A stretch of DNA of 30,309 bases from Pseudomonadales bacterium (lineage in GTDB: Bacteria; Pseudomonadota; Gammaproteobacteria; Pseudomonadales; Halieaceae). Within the stretch, counting starts at the first letter, position 1. Each line of letters starts with the position of its first letter. The stretch is from positions 1-30,309 of the forward strand of contig JACKNN010000014.1 of NCBI GenBank assembly GCA_024234855.1, read 5' to 3'. The notes below the pieces were generated by a model. It worked only from the letters and a program-made list of their open reading frames with translations, had not been told where the DNA came from and searched no databases. This document shows, piece after piece, positions 1 to 7,516 of this stretch. The position numbers and the translations under genes are program-made.

Positions 1-2
1 AT

Positions 3-266
3 TCAGCAATGACTCCGGTATCATTGGCAGCGTTTTTGCACGAGTACAAGGTAAGCTTTCCCGTCGGGGTGGACGCCAGTCACGAGTCGGGGATGCCGAA
101 AACAATGCGCGCCTATGCGATGCAGGGTACGCCGACGCTTGTATTGATTGATGCAAAAGGCCGGCTGAGAAAGCAATGGTTTGGCGCACCCTCTGATCTT
201 ATCGTCGGGGCGGAAATAATGCGATTAGTCGTTGAGCGCCAGGCCGATGATAACGCAATTACCTAG
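3..266 (+). CDS. Thioredoxin-like (TlpA/redoxin) protein, C-terminal part
   Basis: The reading frame is open through the left edge of the window, so this is only the C-terminal part of a longer gene; the first internal Met is at position 9. The fragment keeps the second half of a thioredoxin fold: a region around FPVGVD, then GTPTLVLID with the cis-proline that packs against the active site, then a beta-hairpin (AKGRLRKQWFG) and a final helix. The catalytic CxxC would lie upstream and cannot be seen. Family knowledge points to a periplasmic or membrane-anchored thiol-disulfide oxidoreductase of the TlpA/ResA type. The stop lies 145 bp before nsrR, with the nsrR promoter between them, so the two are probably separate transcripts. 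Base composition here is visibly less GC-rich than in most of the window. Confidence 0.75.
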   Translation, partial: SAMTPVSLAAFLHEYKVSFPVGVDASHESGMPKTMRAYAMQGTPTLVLIDAKGRLRKQWFGAPSDLIVGAEIMRLVVERQADDNAIT

Positions 267-348
267 TCGGCTTCCTGGCGCCGTGGATCACGTTTTTGCC
301 CATGGTGAGCGTGCTTGAGAGCACGGCACTTGACACGCACTCCCTCAA

Positions 349-371
349 AACATGCAAATAATACTCATTAT
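349..371 (+). promoter_or_regulatory. NsrR-type operator in the nsrR promoter
   Basis: This is an imperfect 23-bp dyad with 11-1-11 geometry: left half AACATGCAAAT, centre A, right half ATACTCATTAT. The ATG...CAT spacing equals that of the gammaproteobacterial NsrR site. It is nearly the same sequence as the element at 2316-2338 in the nnrS promoter. It lies just upstream of a TATACT -10 hexamer at 376-381, so it would overlap the RNA polymerase site. The inference is autorepression of nsrR relieved by nitric oxide. Confidence 0.7.
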
Positions 372-375
372 TATG

Positions 376-381
376 TATACT
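376..381 (+). promoter_or_regulatory. Probable -10 element of nsrR
   Basis: TATACT matches the sigma-70 -10 consensus at five of six positions and lies 30 bp before the nsrR start. The best 17-bp-spaced -35 candidate, TGCAAA at 353-358, is poor and sits inside the putative NsrR operator. Confidence 0.45.
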
Positions 382-411
382 GGGCGCCTGTTGTTCCAGT
401 GAGCGCTGCCC

Positions 412-849
412 ATGCGACTGACAACCTTTACCGATTACTCTCTTCGAGTGCTCATCTATCTCGCCGTTAAAGGGGAGGAGAGCGCTACCATTGCTGAAAT
501 TGCGCAAAACTACGATATCTCCAGAAATCACCTTATGAAGGTTGTGCAGGAGCTGAGTCAGCAGGGTTACCTGATAGCGTTGCGGGGAAAGAATGGCGGC
601 CTGCGCCTGAAAATGAGCCCGGCTGAGATCAACATCGGTGAGTTGGTGCGGGCAATGGAGAATGATTTGTCATTGGCGGAATGCTTCGGGACGAAAAACC
701 ATTGTGTCCTGACACCGGCCTGCTCACTACAGACGTTGTTCACCGAAGCCCTGGAGGCGTTCTTCGGCGTACTGAATGCCTATACGCTGGAAGATATCCT
801 GCCGGGGACGCGACGCCGGGAACTGGTAAAGATCCTCAATATGATGTGA
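412..849 (+). CDS. nsrR: Rrf2-family nitric-oxide-sensing repressor NsrR
   Basis: The 145-residue protein is a full-length Rrf2 regulator that lines up end to end with E. coli NsrR as I recall it. Residues 1-65 form the winged helix (LTTFTDYSLRVLIYLA, then ISRNH recognition helix and the RGKNGGLRL wing). Cys91, Cys98 and Cys104 in the AECF...HCVLTPAC segment match the iron-sulfur cluster cysteines of NsrR; nitrosylation of the cluster by NO is known to release the repressor from DNA. The neighbouring convergent gene is nnrS, a classic NsrR target, and both promoters carry the same 23-bp dyad, which supports the assignment over IscR or RirA. Codon third positions are less GC-biased than in neighbouring genes (roughly half GC by my count of a few lines), so recent acquisition is possible. 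Confidence 0.93.
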   Translation: MRLTTFTDYSLRVLIYLAVKGEESATIAEIAQNYDISRNHLMKVVQELSQQGYLIALRGKNGGLRLKMSPAEINIGELVRAMENDLSLAECFGTKNHCVLTPACSLQTLFTEALEAFFGVLNAYTLEDILPGTRRRELVKILNMM

Positions 850-883
850 GGTCAATCCGGCAACAGACCGGGAACCGTATACG

Positions 884-897
884 CGCTCCCGGGAGCG
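884..897. terminator. Palindrome between convergent nsrR and nnrS
   Basis: CGCTCCCGGGAGCG is a perfect 14-bp palindrome in the 67-bp gap between the two stop codons. It could act as a weak bidirectional transcription stop, but there is no loop and no T-tract on either side, so a conventional intrinsic terminator is not supported. Confidence 0.25.
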
Positions 898-916
898 GGA
901 CATCGGGGACAGGGCG

Positions 917-2119
917 TTATCCGGCGCCACCATCGATCCTGGGAGTGAGCAGCATGGGGCTGTAGTGGTAAACGAAGATGCCGTAAGCCGCCAGCCACAA
1001 CATGCCAGCTATGCCTATGCCCCATTGGGAAAATGCCGGCAGCAGTGTGGGCACCAGTACCCGCACTGCCGCACTGGCCAGGATCAGAACATAGGCGGCG
1101 GTCATCGCTGGCGGCGGACGCAGCGATCTGCCGGTGTGGCCCAGTGTCACCCGGGAGATCATCGCCAGAATCATGCCCCCGATAGCACCGACGGTAAAGC
1201 AGTGCAGGGCCATACTGACATTGGGCGATAGTCCAGCGCTGTACAGGGCGAGGGCCAGCAGGCCCAGTGGGATAAACGCATAGGCAAGATGCAGCGACCA
1301 CAGCAGTGGTATGCCCCAGCAGTACTGGTAGCCCCAGCGCAGAAAGCGCCAGCCGTTGACCAGGGCGGCGCCGGCGCACAGGGGTACCATGATCGCCGCC
1401 GGTACCCGGGAGAATCCAGCGAAAGCGATAACCACCAACAGTATCATAGAACCGCCGCTGAGCACCTCCAGCCAGCGCAGGGGCGGCTGTCGTTGCTGAC
1501 CGGTCCCGTTGGCGGTGAAAAACGGGATCACCCTGCCGCCTATGACCACCACAAACAGGGTGATCAGCATGATGGCGCCATGCAGTGCCTGTAGTGCCAG
1601 CTCAGGCCTCCCGCTCAATACCCCCCAGTGACTTGCGCCGTTCAGCAAGCACAGGACAAATAACATGGGTACGAACATCAGGTTGCGCCACTGTTTGACC
1701 TTCACCACCGGATAGGCCATCGCGGTGGCTGCGAACAGCAGGAACGACAGATCTACCGTGACCAGCAACCCTGGGGGCAGGGTGGAGCCGAACGCCAGTA
1801 GCAGGCGACCCAGCAGCCAACTACCTGCCAGCACGCCCAGTAGCCCCCCCCGCAGCCCCGGCACACCGGTCCATGCCTGCACCGCAGTCAGCAGAAAACC
1901 CACCACGATGGCGCTACCGAAGCCGAACAGCATTTCATGACCGTGCCACCAGACAGGGCCCCCATAGGGTTGCCAGGCCATCGGGAATAGCCAGAACACG
2001 GTCCACCAGAGCATCGCGATCAAGGAAAACAGCGTACCTCCAAGAAACAGGGGCCGGAAGGCGAGCCGAAGTATTGGCGGGGTAGTTGCGGACGTCGCCC
2101 CGGCATGAATGTTTTGCAC
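917..2119 (-). CDS. nnrS: NnrS family heme/copper membrane protein
   Basis: A 400-residue, strongly hydrophobic protein with about twelve predicted membrane spans. Family signatures are clear: WWHGHEMLFGFGSA near residues 57-70 (His59 and His61 likely metal or heme ligands), then VVGFLLTAVQAWTG, a central GGRVIPFFTANGTGQ, and MILAMISRVTLGHTGRSL in the C-terminal half. NnrS is an inner-membrane haem and copper protein induced by NO and linked to resistance against nitrosative stress in other bacteria; its biochemical reaction is not firmly established. The start is a GTG with AGGAG six bases upstream. The promoter lies about 180 bp upstream and overlaps an NsrR-type operator. Convergent with nsrR; no denitrification gene is seen in the window. 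Confidence 0.92.
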   Translation of the reverse strand: MQNIHAGATSATTPPILRLAFRPLFLGGTLFSLIAMLWWTVFWLFPMAWQPYGGPVWWHGHEMLFGFGSAIVVGFLLTAVQAWTGVPGLRGGLLGVLAGSWLLGRLLLAFGSTLPPGLLVTVDLSFLLFAATAMAYPVVKVKQWRNLMFVPMLFVLCLLNGASHWGVLSGRPELALQALHGAIMLITLFVVVIGGRVIPFFTANGTGQQRQPPLRWLEVLSGGSMILLVVIAFAGFSRVPAAIMVPLCAGAALVNGWRFLRWGYQYCWGIPLLWSLHLAYAFIPLGLLALALYSAGLSPNVSMALHCFTVGAIGGMILAMISRVTLGHTGRSLRPPPAMTAAYVLILASAAVRVLVPTLLPAFSQWGIGIAGMLWLAAYGIFVYHYSPMLLTPRIDGGAG

Positions 2120-2297
2120 CTGGATCTCCTGCGGTAAAAGTCGCCGGGTATATGCCCCGATCCCAATCGTGTTGCTGCGCTATGCGGTTGAACAGAATGC
2201 TGTTTGCTGTTCCGTCAGGTCCATCGTCAATGTAGCCATGCGTGAATGGCCCTGTAGGGGCATCGTGAACATCAACCAGAGCGGTGATTAAAGAGGT

Positions 2298-2325
2298 ATT
2301 GTATACATAATTTATAAGATGTAAA
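2298..2325 (-). promoter_or_regulatory. Predicted sigma-70 promoter of nnrS
   Basis: On the minus strand TTTACA (complement of 2320-2325) is followed after 16 bp by TACAAT (complement of 2298-2303). Both hexamers match the consensus at five of six (TACAAT) and four of six (TTTACA) positions. The -35 lies inside the NsrR-type dyad, so bound repressor should block polymerase. Confidence 0.6.
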
Positions 2326-2338
2326 TAATATGCATTAT
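2316..2338 (-). promoter_or_regulatory. NsrR-type operator in the nnrS promoter
   Basis: A 23-bp dyad of 11-1-11 geometry; on the + strand the halves are AAGATGTAAAT and ATATGCATTAT around a central A. It differs from the operator at 349-371 at only a few positions and fits the known NsrR consensus (AAGATGYATTT-type half-sites). It covers the -35 hexamer of the predicted nnrS promoter. Confidence 0.75.
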
Positions 2339-2441
2339 ATAGTGACTTCATTGCCCGCAATATTATGTGGGCTTGGCGAAACGCGGAAAAATCGCGGTCT
2401 ACGCCTCAGCATCAGCACGGTCAATCTCTGGCGGGCCAGGG

Positions 2442-3941
2442 CTACTCCGCCTGGCCCAGATAACGCGCTGTAATACTGGCTTTGAACGCGGCCGTGCCCA
2501 GGGGCGACCCGGTGGCCTTTTCGAGTAATTCATCCGGCATATAAAGGCAGCCCTGGCTGCGAATATTCTGATCCAGCCAACGAAATAGTGGTGCCGGGTC
2601 TCCCCGCCCGAGCCCCGGGAGGATGTCACTGTCGTCGCCCAGCGCTGCACTAAACAATTGTGCGGCGGCCATGGCGCCCAGTGAATAGGTGGGAAAGTAG
2701 CCGAATATGCCCTCGGGCCAATGGACGTCCTGCAGGACACCGTCAGTATCATCCGTCGGCCTGATACCCACCAGCTGCGCCATCAGGTCGTTCCAGGCGC
2801 CGGGCAGGTCCCCGATGCCCAGTTCATCAGCGAGAATGGCCTTTTCCAGCCGGTACCGCACTATCACGTGCAGCGGGTAGGTGACTTCATCGGCGAACAC
2901 CCGGATCAGTCCCGGTTCTACCTTGCGGTAAACGCGCAGGATATTGTCGGGCTCCCAGGCGGGACCCTGTCCGCCCAGGATGCGCTTAGTCGTGGGTGCC
3001 AGGAAGCGGATAAATTCCTCCGAACGCGCAGCCTGCATTTCCAGTAGCAATGACTGGCTTTCATGCAGGGTCATGCCGCGGCTCTTGCCCACGGGCTGGC
3101 CGCGCCACTGCTGTGGCAGGCCGTCTTCATAGAGGGCGTGGCCGGTTTCGTGGATCACTGCCATCAGGCTCTTCATGAAATCGGCTTCATCGTAACGGGT
3201 GGTGATTCGCACATCACCGTCCGCGCCACCACTGAAGGGGTGGTGGGCGATGTCGAGGCGGCCCCGATCGAAGGGAAAGCCGAACACTGTCATGAGTTCG
3301 TGCCCGAGCTGCTGTTGTCGTTCTATCGGGAACGGACCCTGCGGCATAAGCGGCTGGGTGCCTGCGGCCTGTTTCTCCATGACCTGCTGGACGAATCCGG
3401 GCAGGAAACCCCCCAGGTCGTCAAAAATCCTGTCCACCTGCACCTCCCTGCGCCCCGGATCATACTGGTCGAGCATGGCCTCATAGGGTGTGACCCCCAT
3501 GATGTCGGCCTTGACGTAGGCCTCTTCACGTTTGAGCCGGAACAGCGCGTCCAGTTTCGGCGCGAGACTGGCGAAATCGTTTTTGGGCCGCGCCAACCGC
3601 CAGCACATAGCAGATTCCGATTGGGCCAGTACAATTTTTTCAACGAGGTCCGCGGGCGTGGCATTGGCGTGGATGAACTGGTGGCGCATCTCCCGCAGAT
3701 TCGCGCGCTGCCAGTTGTCGAGTTGGTCCGCCTCGGCTTCGGCCTGGTCAATCAGGTCGGACAAATCGTTGCCCGTCTCCATTTCATGCATCATCACACT
3801 GAGCTCAGCCAGTACCGTGGCGCGCGCCGGGGCAGCTCCCTCCGGCATCATGGTCTGCTGGTCCCACTGCAGGATGCCCATGGCGTTGCCAACTGCGCTG
3901 ACCCGTTTTTTGCGCGCCTCGAGGTCCCGGTATGCTTTCAT
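2442..3941 (-). CDS. M32 family metallocarboxypeptidase (carboxypeptidase Taq type)
   Basis: A 499-residue cytosolic zinc carboxypeptidase, the normal length for peptidase family M32. All family signatures are present: HETGH at 264-268 supplies two zinc ligands and the catalytic Glu, HESQ at 293-296 supplies the third ligand, IRVFADEVTYPLH and GVLQDVHW follow. It would trim amino acids from peptide C-termini, giving peptide turnover. The frame is open for 36 more codons upstream, but the ATG at 3941 (MKAYRDLEARKKR) has GGAG eight bases before it, matches the family N-terminus, and lies downstream of a plausible promoter at 4005-4033, so the longer start is rejected. A 148-bp gap separates it from phrB upstream, which fits independent transcription. 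Confidence 0.93.
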   Translation of the reverse strand: MKAYRDLEARKKRVSAVGNAMGILQWDQQTMMPEGAAPARATVLAELSVMMHEMETGNDLSDLIDQAEAEADQLDNWQRANLREMRHQFIHANATPADLVEKIVLAQSESAMCWRLARPKNDFASLAPKLDALFRLKREEAYVKADIMGVTPYEAMLDQYDPGRREVQVDRIFDDLGGFLPGFVQQVMEKQAAGTQPLMPQGPFPIERQQQLGHELMTVFGFPFDRGRLDIAHHPFSGGADGDVRITTRYDEADFMKSLMAVIHETGHALYEDGLPQQWRGQPVGKSRGMTLHESQSLLLEMQAARSEEFIRFLAPTTKRILGGQGPAWEPDNILRVYRKVEPGLIRVFADEVTYPLHVIVRYRLEKAILADELGIGDLPGAWNDLMAQLVGIRPTDDTDGVLQDVHWPEGIFGYFPTYSLGAMAAAQLFSAALGDDSDILPGLGRGDPAPLFRWLDQNIRSQGCLYMPDELLEKATGSPLGTAAFKASITARYLGQAE

Positions 3942-4004
3942 CGGTGTTACTCCATCTGTGGCAGCCATTCCGCGCTCAACTGTACCAGTCTGGCGCAGAC
4001 CAGC

Positions 4005-4033
4005 AGGGTAGAGGGGGTCTGAAGCCTTGTCCA
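4005..4033 (-). promoter_or_regulatory. Predicted promoter of the M32 carboxypeptidase gene
   Basis: On the minus strand TGGACA (complement of 4028-4033) and TACCCT (complement of 4005-4010) are separated by 17 bp. The -35 is five of six to consensus; the -10 is weaker. It would start the transcript near 3998, compatible only with the 3941 start. Confidence 0.35.
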
Positions 4034-4089
4034 GTGCGGCAGCGCCCAATCGGGGGCTGAACGCCTCCGGTGAGCGGCAGGCCGGCGCC

Positions 4090-5532
4090 CTAGTCCGTCC
4101 TCATTTGCGCGTAGGCGGCCAGCGCAGACTCCCGTGCGGCGCCGTGATCGACCACCGGGGGCGGGTAGTTTTCACCCAGCCTGACGCCCGCTGCCAGCAG
4201 TGCTTCAACCGGGGCCTGCCAGGGCTTGTTGAGGAAGCGGTTGGGCAACTGCGCCAGTTCTGGCAGCCACTGCCGGATGTAGGCGCCATCGGCATCAAAC
4301 TTCTCTCCCTGTATCACGGGATTGAAAATGCGGAAGTAGGGGGAGGCGTCGGCTCCGCTGCCCGCCACCCACTGCCAGCCGCAGGTATTGTTGGCCAGGT
4401 CGGCATCTACCAGGGTGTCGTGAAACCAGCGGGCGCCGGCGCGCCAGTGAATCAGCAGGTGCTTGGTCAAAAAAGAGGCTGCCACCATGCGGACGCGGTT
4501 GTGCATATACCCGGTAGACCACAACTCGCGCATGCCCGCGTCGACGATAGGATAACCGGTGCGGCCTTGCTGCCATGCCCTCAGCGCCACTGCATTGCCC
4601 AACCAGGGAAAGCGACTGAACTCCCCTCGGAATGGTTCGCTGCACAGAGCGGGAAAGTGATACAGCAGGTGATGGGAGAATTCGCGCCAGCCCAGTTCGC
4701 TGAGAAACTTGTCTATCTGGGAGGCACTCGCCGGCTGTTTGTGCGCGTGCTGGCATGCTGCCTGCCAGACCGCCCGCGGCGATATCTCGCCGAAATGCAG
4801 GTGGGCCGACAGGCGGGAGGTGGCATCCCTGGCGGGGTGATTGCGGCCGTCGTTGTAGTCGCTCACAGGGCCTGCCAGGAATGCCCGCAGCCTGTCGTGT
4901 GCCCCCTCAGCGCCCGGCCGCCAAAGTTGGGGCCATTGGCTGGCCCGGTTCGGTTGGGTGGGCAGCAAGCTCCAGTCGGCAAGATCCTCCGTGTCGGGCG
5001 AGGCCGGGTACCACTGTATGTTCGCGGGCTGCGGCCTGGGTGCTGCCGGCAGTTGACCGGAACGGCAATGTCGCCAGAACGGCGTGAATACCTTGAAAGG
5101 CGCTCCGCTTCGGTTCTTTACCCGGTCGGGATCGAATAGCAGTGAACCGGCAAAACGCCTGAAAGTCACCCCGCGCGGAGACAGCTTGTCATGCAACGAT
5201 TGCTCCAGGTGAGTCGCCCAGGGTTGGTAGACACGCGAGCAAAAGATTTCAGTAGCGCCGGTTTCCCTGAGCAGTCGATCCAGCACATCCGCCGCCGCAC
5301 CGCTGCGCAACAGCAGCCTGCCACCCAGTGCAGACAGCTCTGCCGAGAGCGATTGCAGGCTGTGATGCAACCACCAGCGACTGGCTTCGCCCGGCCGCGC
5401 GTCGCCGGGGGAGATATCGTCCAGGATGTAGCAGGCCAGCAGGGGCCTGCCGGTGGCGGCCGCCGCGATCAGTCCGGGCAGGTCCCGGGTTCTGAGATCC
5501 TGCCGGAACCAGTAGATGATAGGCGTAGTCAT
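4090..5532 (-). CDS. phrB: Deoxyribodipyrimidine photolyase (class I CPD type)
   Basis: A 480-residue flavoprotein of the usual photolyase length. Residues 1 to about 130 form the antenna-binding domain (IIYWFRQDLRTRDLPGL, IFCSRVYQPWATHLE). The C-terminal FAD domain has FGEISPRAVW, WREFSHHLLYHFP, GYPIVDAGMRELWSTGYMHNRVRM and the Asp/Asn/Trp-rich DADLANNTCGWQWVAGSGADASPYFRIFNP that lines the FAD and lesion pocket. It uses light to split cyclobutane pyrimidine dimers. The upstream neighbour is a DUF523-DUF1722 protein; in E. coli the DUF1722 gene ybgA also sits directly before phr, so this linkage is conserved. A deeper cryptochrome-DASH assignment is not favoured because the dimer-repair motifs resemble E. 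coli PhrB. Confidence 0.93.
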   Translation of the reverse strand: MTTPIIYWFRQDLRTRDLPGLIAAAATGRPLLACYILDDISPGDARPGEASRWWLHHSLQSLSAELSALGGRLLLRSGAAADVLDRLLRETGATEIFCSRVYQPWATHLEQSLHDKLSPRGVTFRRFAGSLLFDPDRVKNRSGAPFKVFTPFWRHCRSGQLPAAPRPQPANIQWYPASPDTEDLADWSLLPTQPNRASQWPQLWRPGAEGAHDRLRAFLAGPVSDYNDGRNHPARDATSRLSAHLHFGEISPRAVWQAACQHAHKQPASASQIDKFLSELGWREFSHHLLYHFPALCSEPFRGEFSRFPWLGNAVALRAWQQGRTGYPIVDAGMRELWSTGYMHNRVRMVAASFLTKHLLIHWRAGARWFHDTLVDADLANNTCGWQWVAGSGADASPYFRIFNPVIQGEKFDADGAYIRQWLPELAQLPNRFLNKPWQAPVEALLAAGVRLGENYPPPVVDHGAARESALAAYAQMRTD

Positions 5533-5651
5533 AGGCTTGATACGAACGAGACAGCAAGAGGGATCACTCGTGCACCGGGTTTGGCAATGCGCTCCGGCTA
5601 TCCCTTGGTCACTCCCGACGCGGATGCGGTGACAACAGGCGCTGCTGGGTC

Positions 5652-6617
5652 CTAAATCAGGTTGCGCAGCTTCAGCTCGTCGGGATAGGGTGCCATAAAT
5701 ACCTGGCTGTCTATGTAGGCATTCGGGCTGTTGGCAAAATGGTGCTTCAGCATCGTCAGGGGCACCACCAGCGGGATCCGGCCGAGGCGGTATTGGTCGA
5801 TGAGCTCCTTCAGGCGCTGCCGCTCCGGTCCCGGCACCGTGCGCTTGAGATAGCCAGCGAGATGAAACAGCACGTTGGTGTGGCTGCGCAGGGTGGCCCG
5901 CTGCGCCAGTGAATCCATGAATTCGACGATAAACTCAGCCGCCAGCTCCGCCAGTGGTTGCTTGCCGGCATCAGCCAGCATCCTGCCCAGTCGCTGGTAA
6001 GCGCCCACGTGGTGCGCCATCACCAGGTATTTGTAGCGGCTGTAAAAACCAATCAGTTTGTGGGCGCTGAGGCCGGCAGCGCAAAGCTGCTTCCAGTCGT
6101 AATAGGCGTACGCCCGGGTGACGAAGCTTTCGCGCAGCCCGGGGTCGTTGAGACGACCGTCATCTTCCAGCGGCAACAGTGGGTCGACACGGCCCAGAGC
6201 CGCGGCGAAAATGCCCCGCTGGTCCGAGGCTATGCCGTAGCCATTGTGCGCGTAACGCTTGACCCTGTCGTAGCCACAGCTCGGGCTGCCCTTGACCAGG
6301 ATATAGCCGCATAACCGGGGCGCCGATTCGAGTACCGTGCGGGCATAGTCGGCCAGCGCGTCGGTGTAATCGCGGGAGTGGGTTTCCACATCCAGGGCCC
6401 GCACTGCATCGGCGGGTCCCACCAGGTGAATGGGCGGGCGCGGGACGCCCATCCCGATACCCATCTCGGGGCAGAACGAGCGCAGCTCGAACGCGTCGCC
6501 GAGACTGCGTACATGCTCGTTGGGACTTTTGGTCTGGCCGTTGTAGCGCACCGCCTTGCCTGCGAGGCAAGCCCCGATACCCAACACGGGTTTTACGGAT
6601 ATGAGCGTTTCGGTCAT
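5652..6617 (-). CDS. DUF523 (TudS-like) - DUF1722 (YbgA-like) fusion protein
   Basis: A 321-residue two-domain protein. Residues 1 to about 150 are DUF523: VLGIGACLAGKAVRYNG (Cys17), RSFCPEMGIGMGVPR (Cys49) and VKGSPSCGYDRVK (Cys114). In the characterised member TudS, three equivalent cysteines hold a [4Fe-4S] cluster that removes sulfur from thiouracil. Residues from about 185 to the end are DUF1722, with FYSRYKYLVMAHHVGAYQRLG and PLTMLKHHFA, whose function is unknown. I choose the ATG at 6617 because it lies just after the yebC-like stop and matches the family start; a longer form from 6689 would overlap that gene. The ribosome site is weak, suggesting coupling to the upstream gene. It sits 119 bp before phrB on the same strand, as ybgA does in E. 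coli. Confidence 0.85.
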   Translation of the reverse strand: MTETLISVKPVLGIGACLAGKAVRYNGQTKSPNEHVRSLGDAFELRSFCPEMGIGMGVPRPPIHLVGPADAVRALDVETHSRDYTDALADYARTVLESAPRLCGYILVKGSPSCGYDRVKRYAHNGYGIASDQRGIFAAALGRVDPLLPLEDDGRLNDPGLRESFVTRAYAYYDWKQLCAAGLSAHKLIGFYSRYKYLVMAHHVGAYQRLGRMLADAGKQPLAELAAEFIVEFMDSLAQRATLRSHTNVLFHLAGYLKRTVPGPERQRLKELIDQYRLGRIPLVVPLTMLKHHFANSPNAYIDSQVFMAPYPDELKLRNLI

Positions 6618-6651
6618 GCCAGCCAGGCCAGGTCGTTTCGGGCGAGGCGGT

Positions 6652-7368
6652 TCAGGATACGGCGTTACAGTAGACGTTCTGGACATCATCCAGGTAGTTG
6701 AGCAGGTCCAGTAACTTGTCCAGCACCGGCTGGTCTACGGCGTCGAGGGTGGTGGTGGTCTGGGGTATGAACTGGACCTCGTCCACCTCGAAATCAATAT
6801 CGCCGAGCGCGTCCTGTAATGCCTGCCTGGCTTTGTAGTGCTCGGTGTGTGGAATGAACACGCTGATACTGCCGTCCTCGCACTCGAGATCGGTCACATC
6901 CACGTCGGCTGCCATCAGGGCTTCCAGCACGGCGTCCTCGTTGTCCGCGGCAAACACCAGGATCGCACTGTGATCGAACAGGTGGCTGACGCTTCCCGGT
7001 GTGCCCAGCTTGCACTTGGTCTTGGTGAAGCAGGCGCGGACATCGCCGATGGTACGGTTGGCGTTATCTGTGAGGCATTCCACGATCAGCATGCAGCCGC
7101 CGGGGCCGAAACCCTCGTAGCGCGCGACCGCGAAATCCTCCCCGCCGCCGCCCCGGGCTTTTTCGATCGCCTTCTCGATAACATGGGTGGGTACCTGGTC
7201 TTTCTTGGCCCGTTCGATCAGGCTGCGCAGGGCCAGGTTGCCGTCCGGGTCAGTGCCGCCGGCTTTGCCGGTGACGTAGATTTCCCGGGCATATTTACTG
7301 TATACCCGGGCTTTGGCGTCCGAGGTCTTGGCCATTGAGACTTTGCGATTCTGGTAGGCGCGGCCCAT
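6652..7368 (-). CDS. YebC/PmpR family (YeeN-like) translational/transcriptional factor
   Basis: A 238-residue YebC-family protein. It begins MGRAYQNRK and contains the family landmarks YAREIYVTGKAGG, ERAKKDQVPTHVIEKAIEKARGG, YEGFGPGGCMLIVECLTDNANRT and GSVSHLFDH. The opening and the absence of the usual AGHSKW start place it nearer the YeeN subgroup than canonical YebC, which is normally found next to ruvC. Family members have been described as DNA-binding regulators and more recently as ribosome-associated factors that ease synthesis of proline-rich stretches; which applies here is not known. It is first in the minus-strand run leading to the DUF523-DUF1722 protein, with a 34-bp gap. A divergent serine-hydrolase gene lies 148 bp away. 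Confidence 0.9.
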   Translation of the reverse strand: MGRAYQNRKVSMAKTSDAKARVYSKYAREIYVTGKAGGTDPDGNLALRSLIERAKKDQVPTHVIEKAIEKARGGGGEDFAVARYEGFGPGGCMLIVECLTDNANRTIGDVRACFTKTKCKLGTPGSVSHLFDHSAILVFAADNEDAVLEALMAADVDVTDLECEDGSISVFIPHTEHYKARQALQDALGDIDFEVDEVQFIPQTTTTLDAVDQPVLDKLLDLLNYLDDVQNVYCNAVS

Positions 7369-7380
7369 GCGGTGTATCCA

Positions 7381-7408
7381 TTGCGGCTGAAAACGCAGGC
7401 AATATAAT
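7381..7408 (+). promoter_or_regulatory. Predicted promoter of the serine hydrolase gene
   Basis: TTGCGG (7381-7386) and TATAAT (7403-7408) are separated by 16 bp in the divergent region before the serine hydrolase. A second possible -10, TACACT at 7453-7458, is closer to the gene but lacks a good -35. Confidence 0.4.
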
Positions 7409-7516
7409 CACTCTGCTGGCGAGAATCCAGAGCAATCAATCACGCGAGCCCTTACACTTGCGCGCTGCCGGGCGGGTTTCGCCGCCAGAGAATTTCCGTG
7501 AAACAAGGACCATGTC

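Larger units (their letters stand above)
2120..2441. other. Intergenic region: nnrS leader, promoter and M32 gene 3' flank
   Basis: This 322-bp stretch has no convincing gene. Reading on the minus strand it holds the flank after the carboxypeptidase stop, the AT-rich operator and promoter (2298-2338), and a leader of roughly 170 nt ending in AGGAG before the nnrS GTG. A minus-strand reading frame passes through it but also covers the operator and runs out of frame into nnrS, so I do not call it. Confidence 0.6.

Noticed and set aside
1935..2360. Minus-strand 141-codon frame across the nnrS leader
   Set aside because: It covers the NsrR-type operator and the predicted promoter, has no start codon with a ribosome site after the promoter, and overlaps nnrS out of frame. 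The middle looks somewhat protein-like, so it was considered, but the nnrS GTG has a far better ribosome site.
3942..4049. 36-codon N-terminal extension of the M32 carboxypeptidase
   Set aside because: Not part of the family, covers the likely promoter, and lacks a ribosome site, whereas the ATG at 3941 has one.
4027..5139. Plus-strand 370-codon open frame opposite phrB
   Set aside because: Antisense shadow of the photolyase; no domain is recognisable and no ribosome site is seen.
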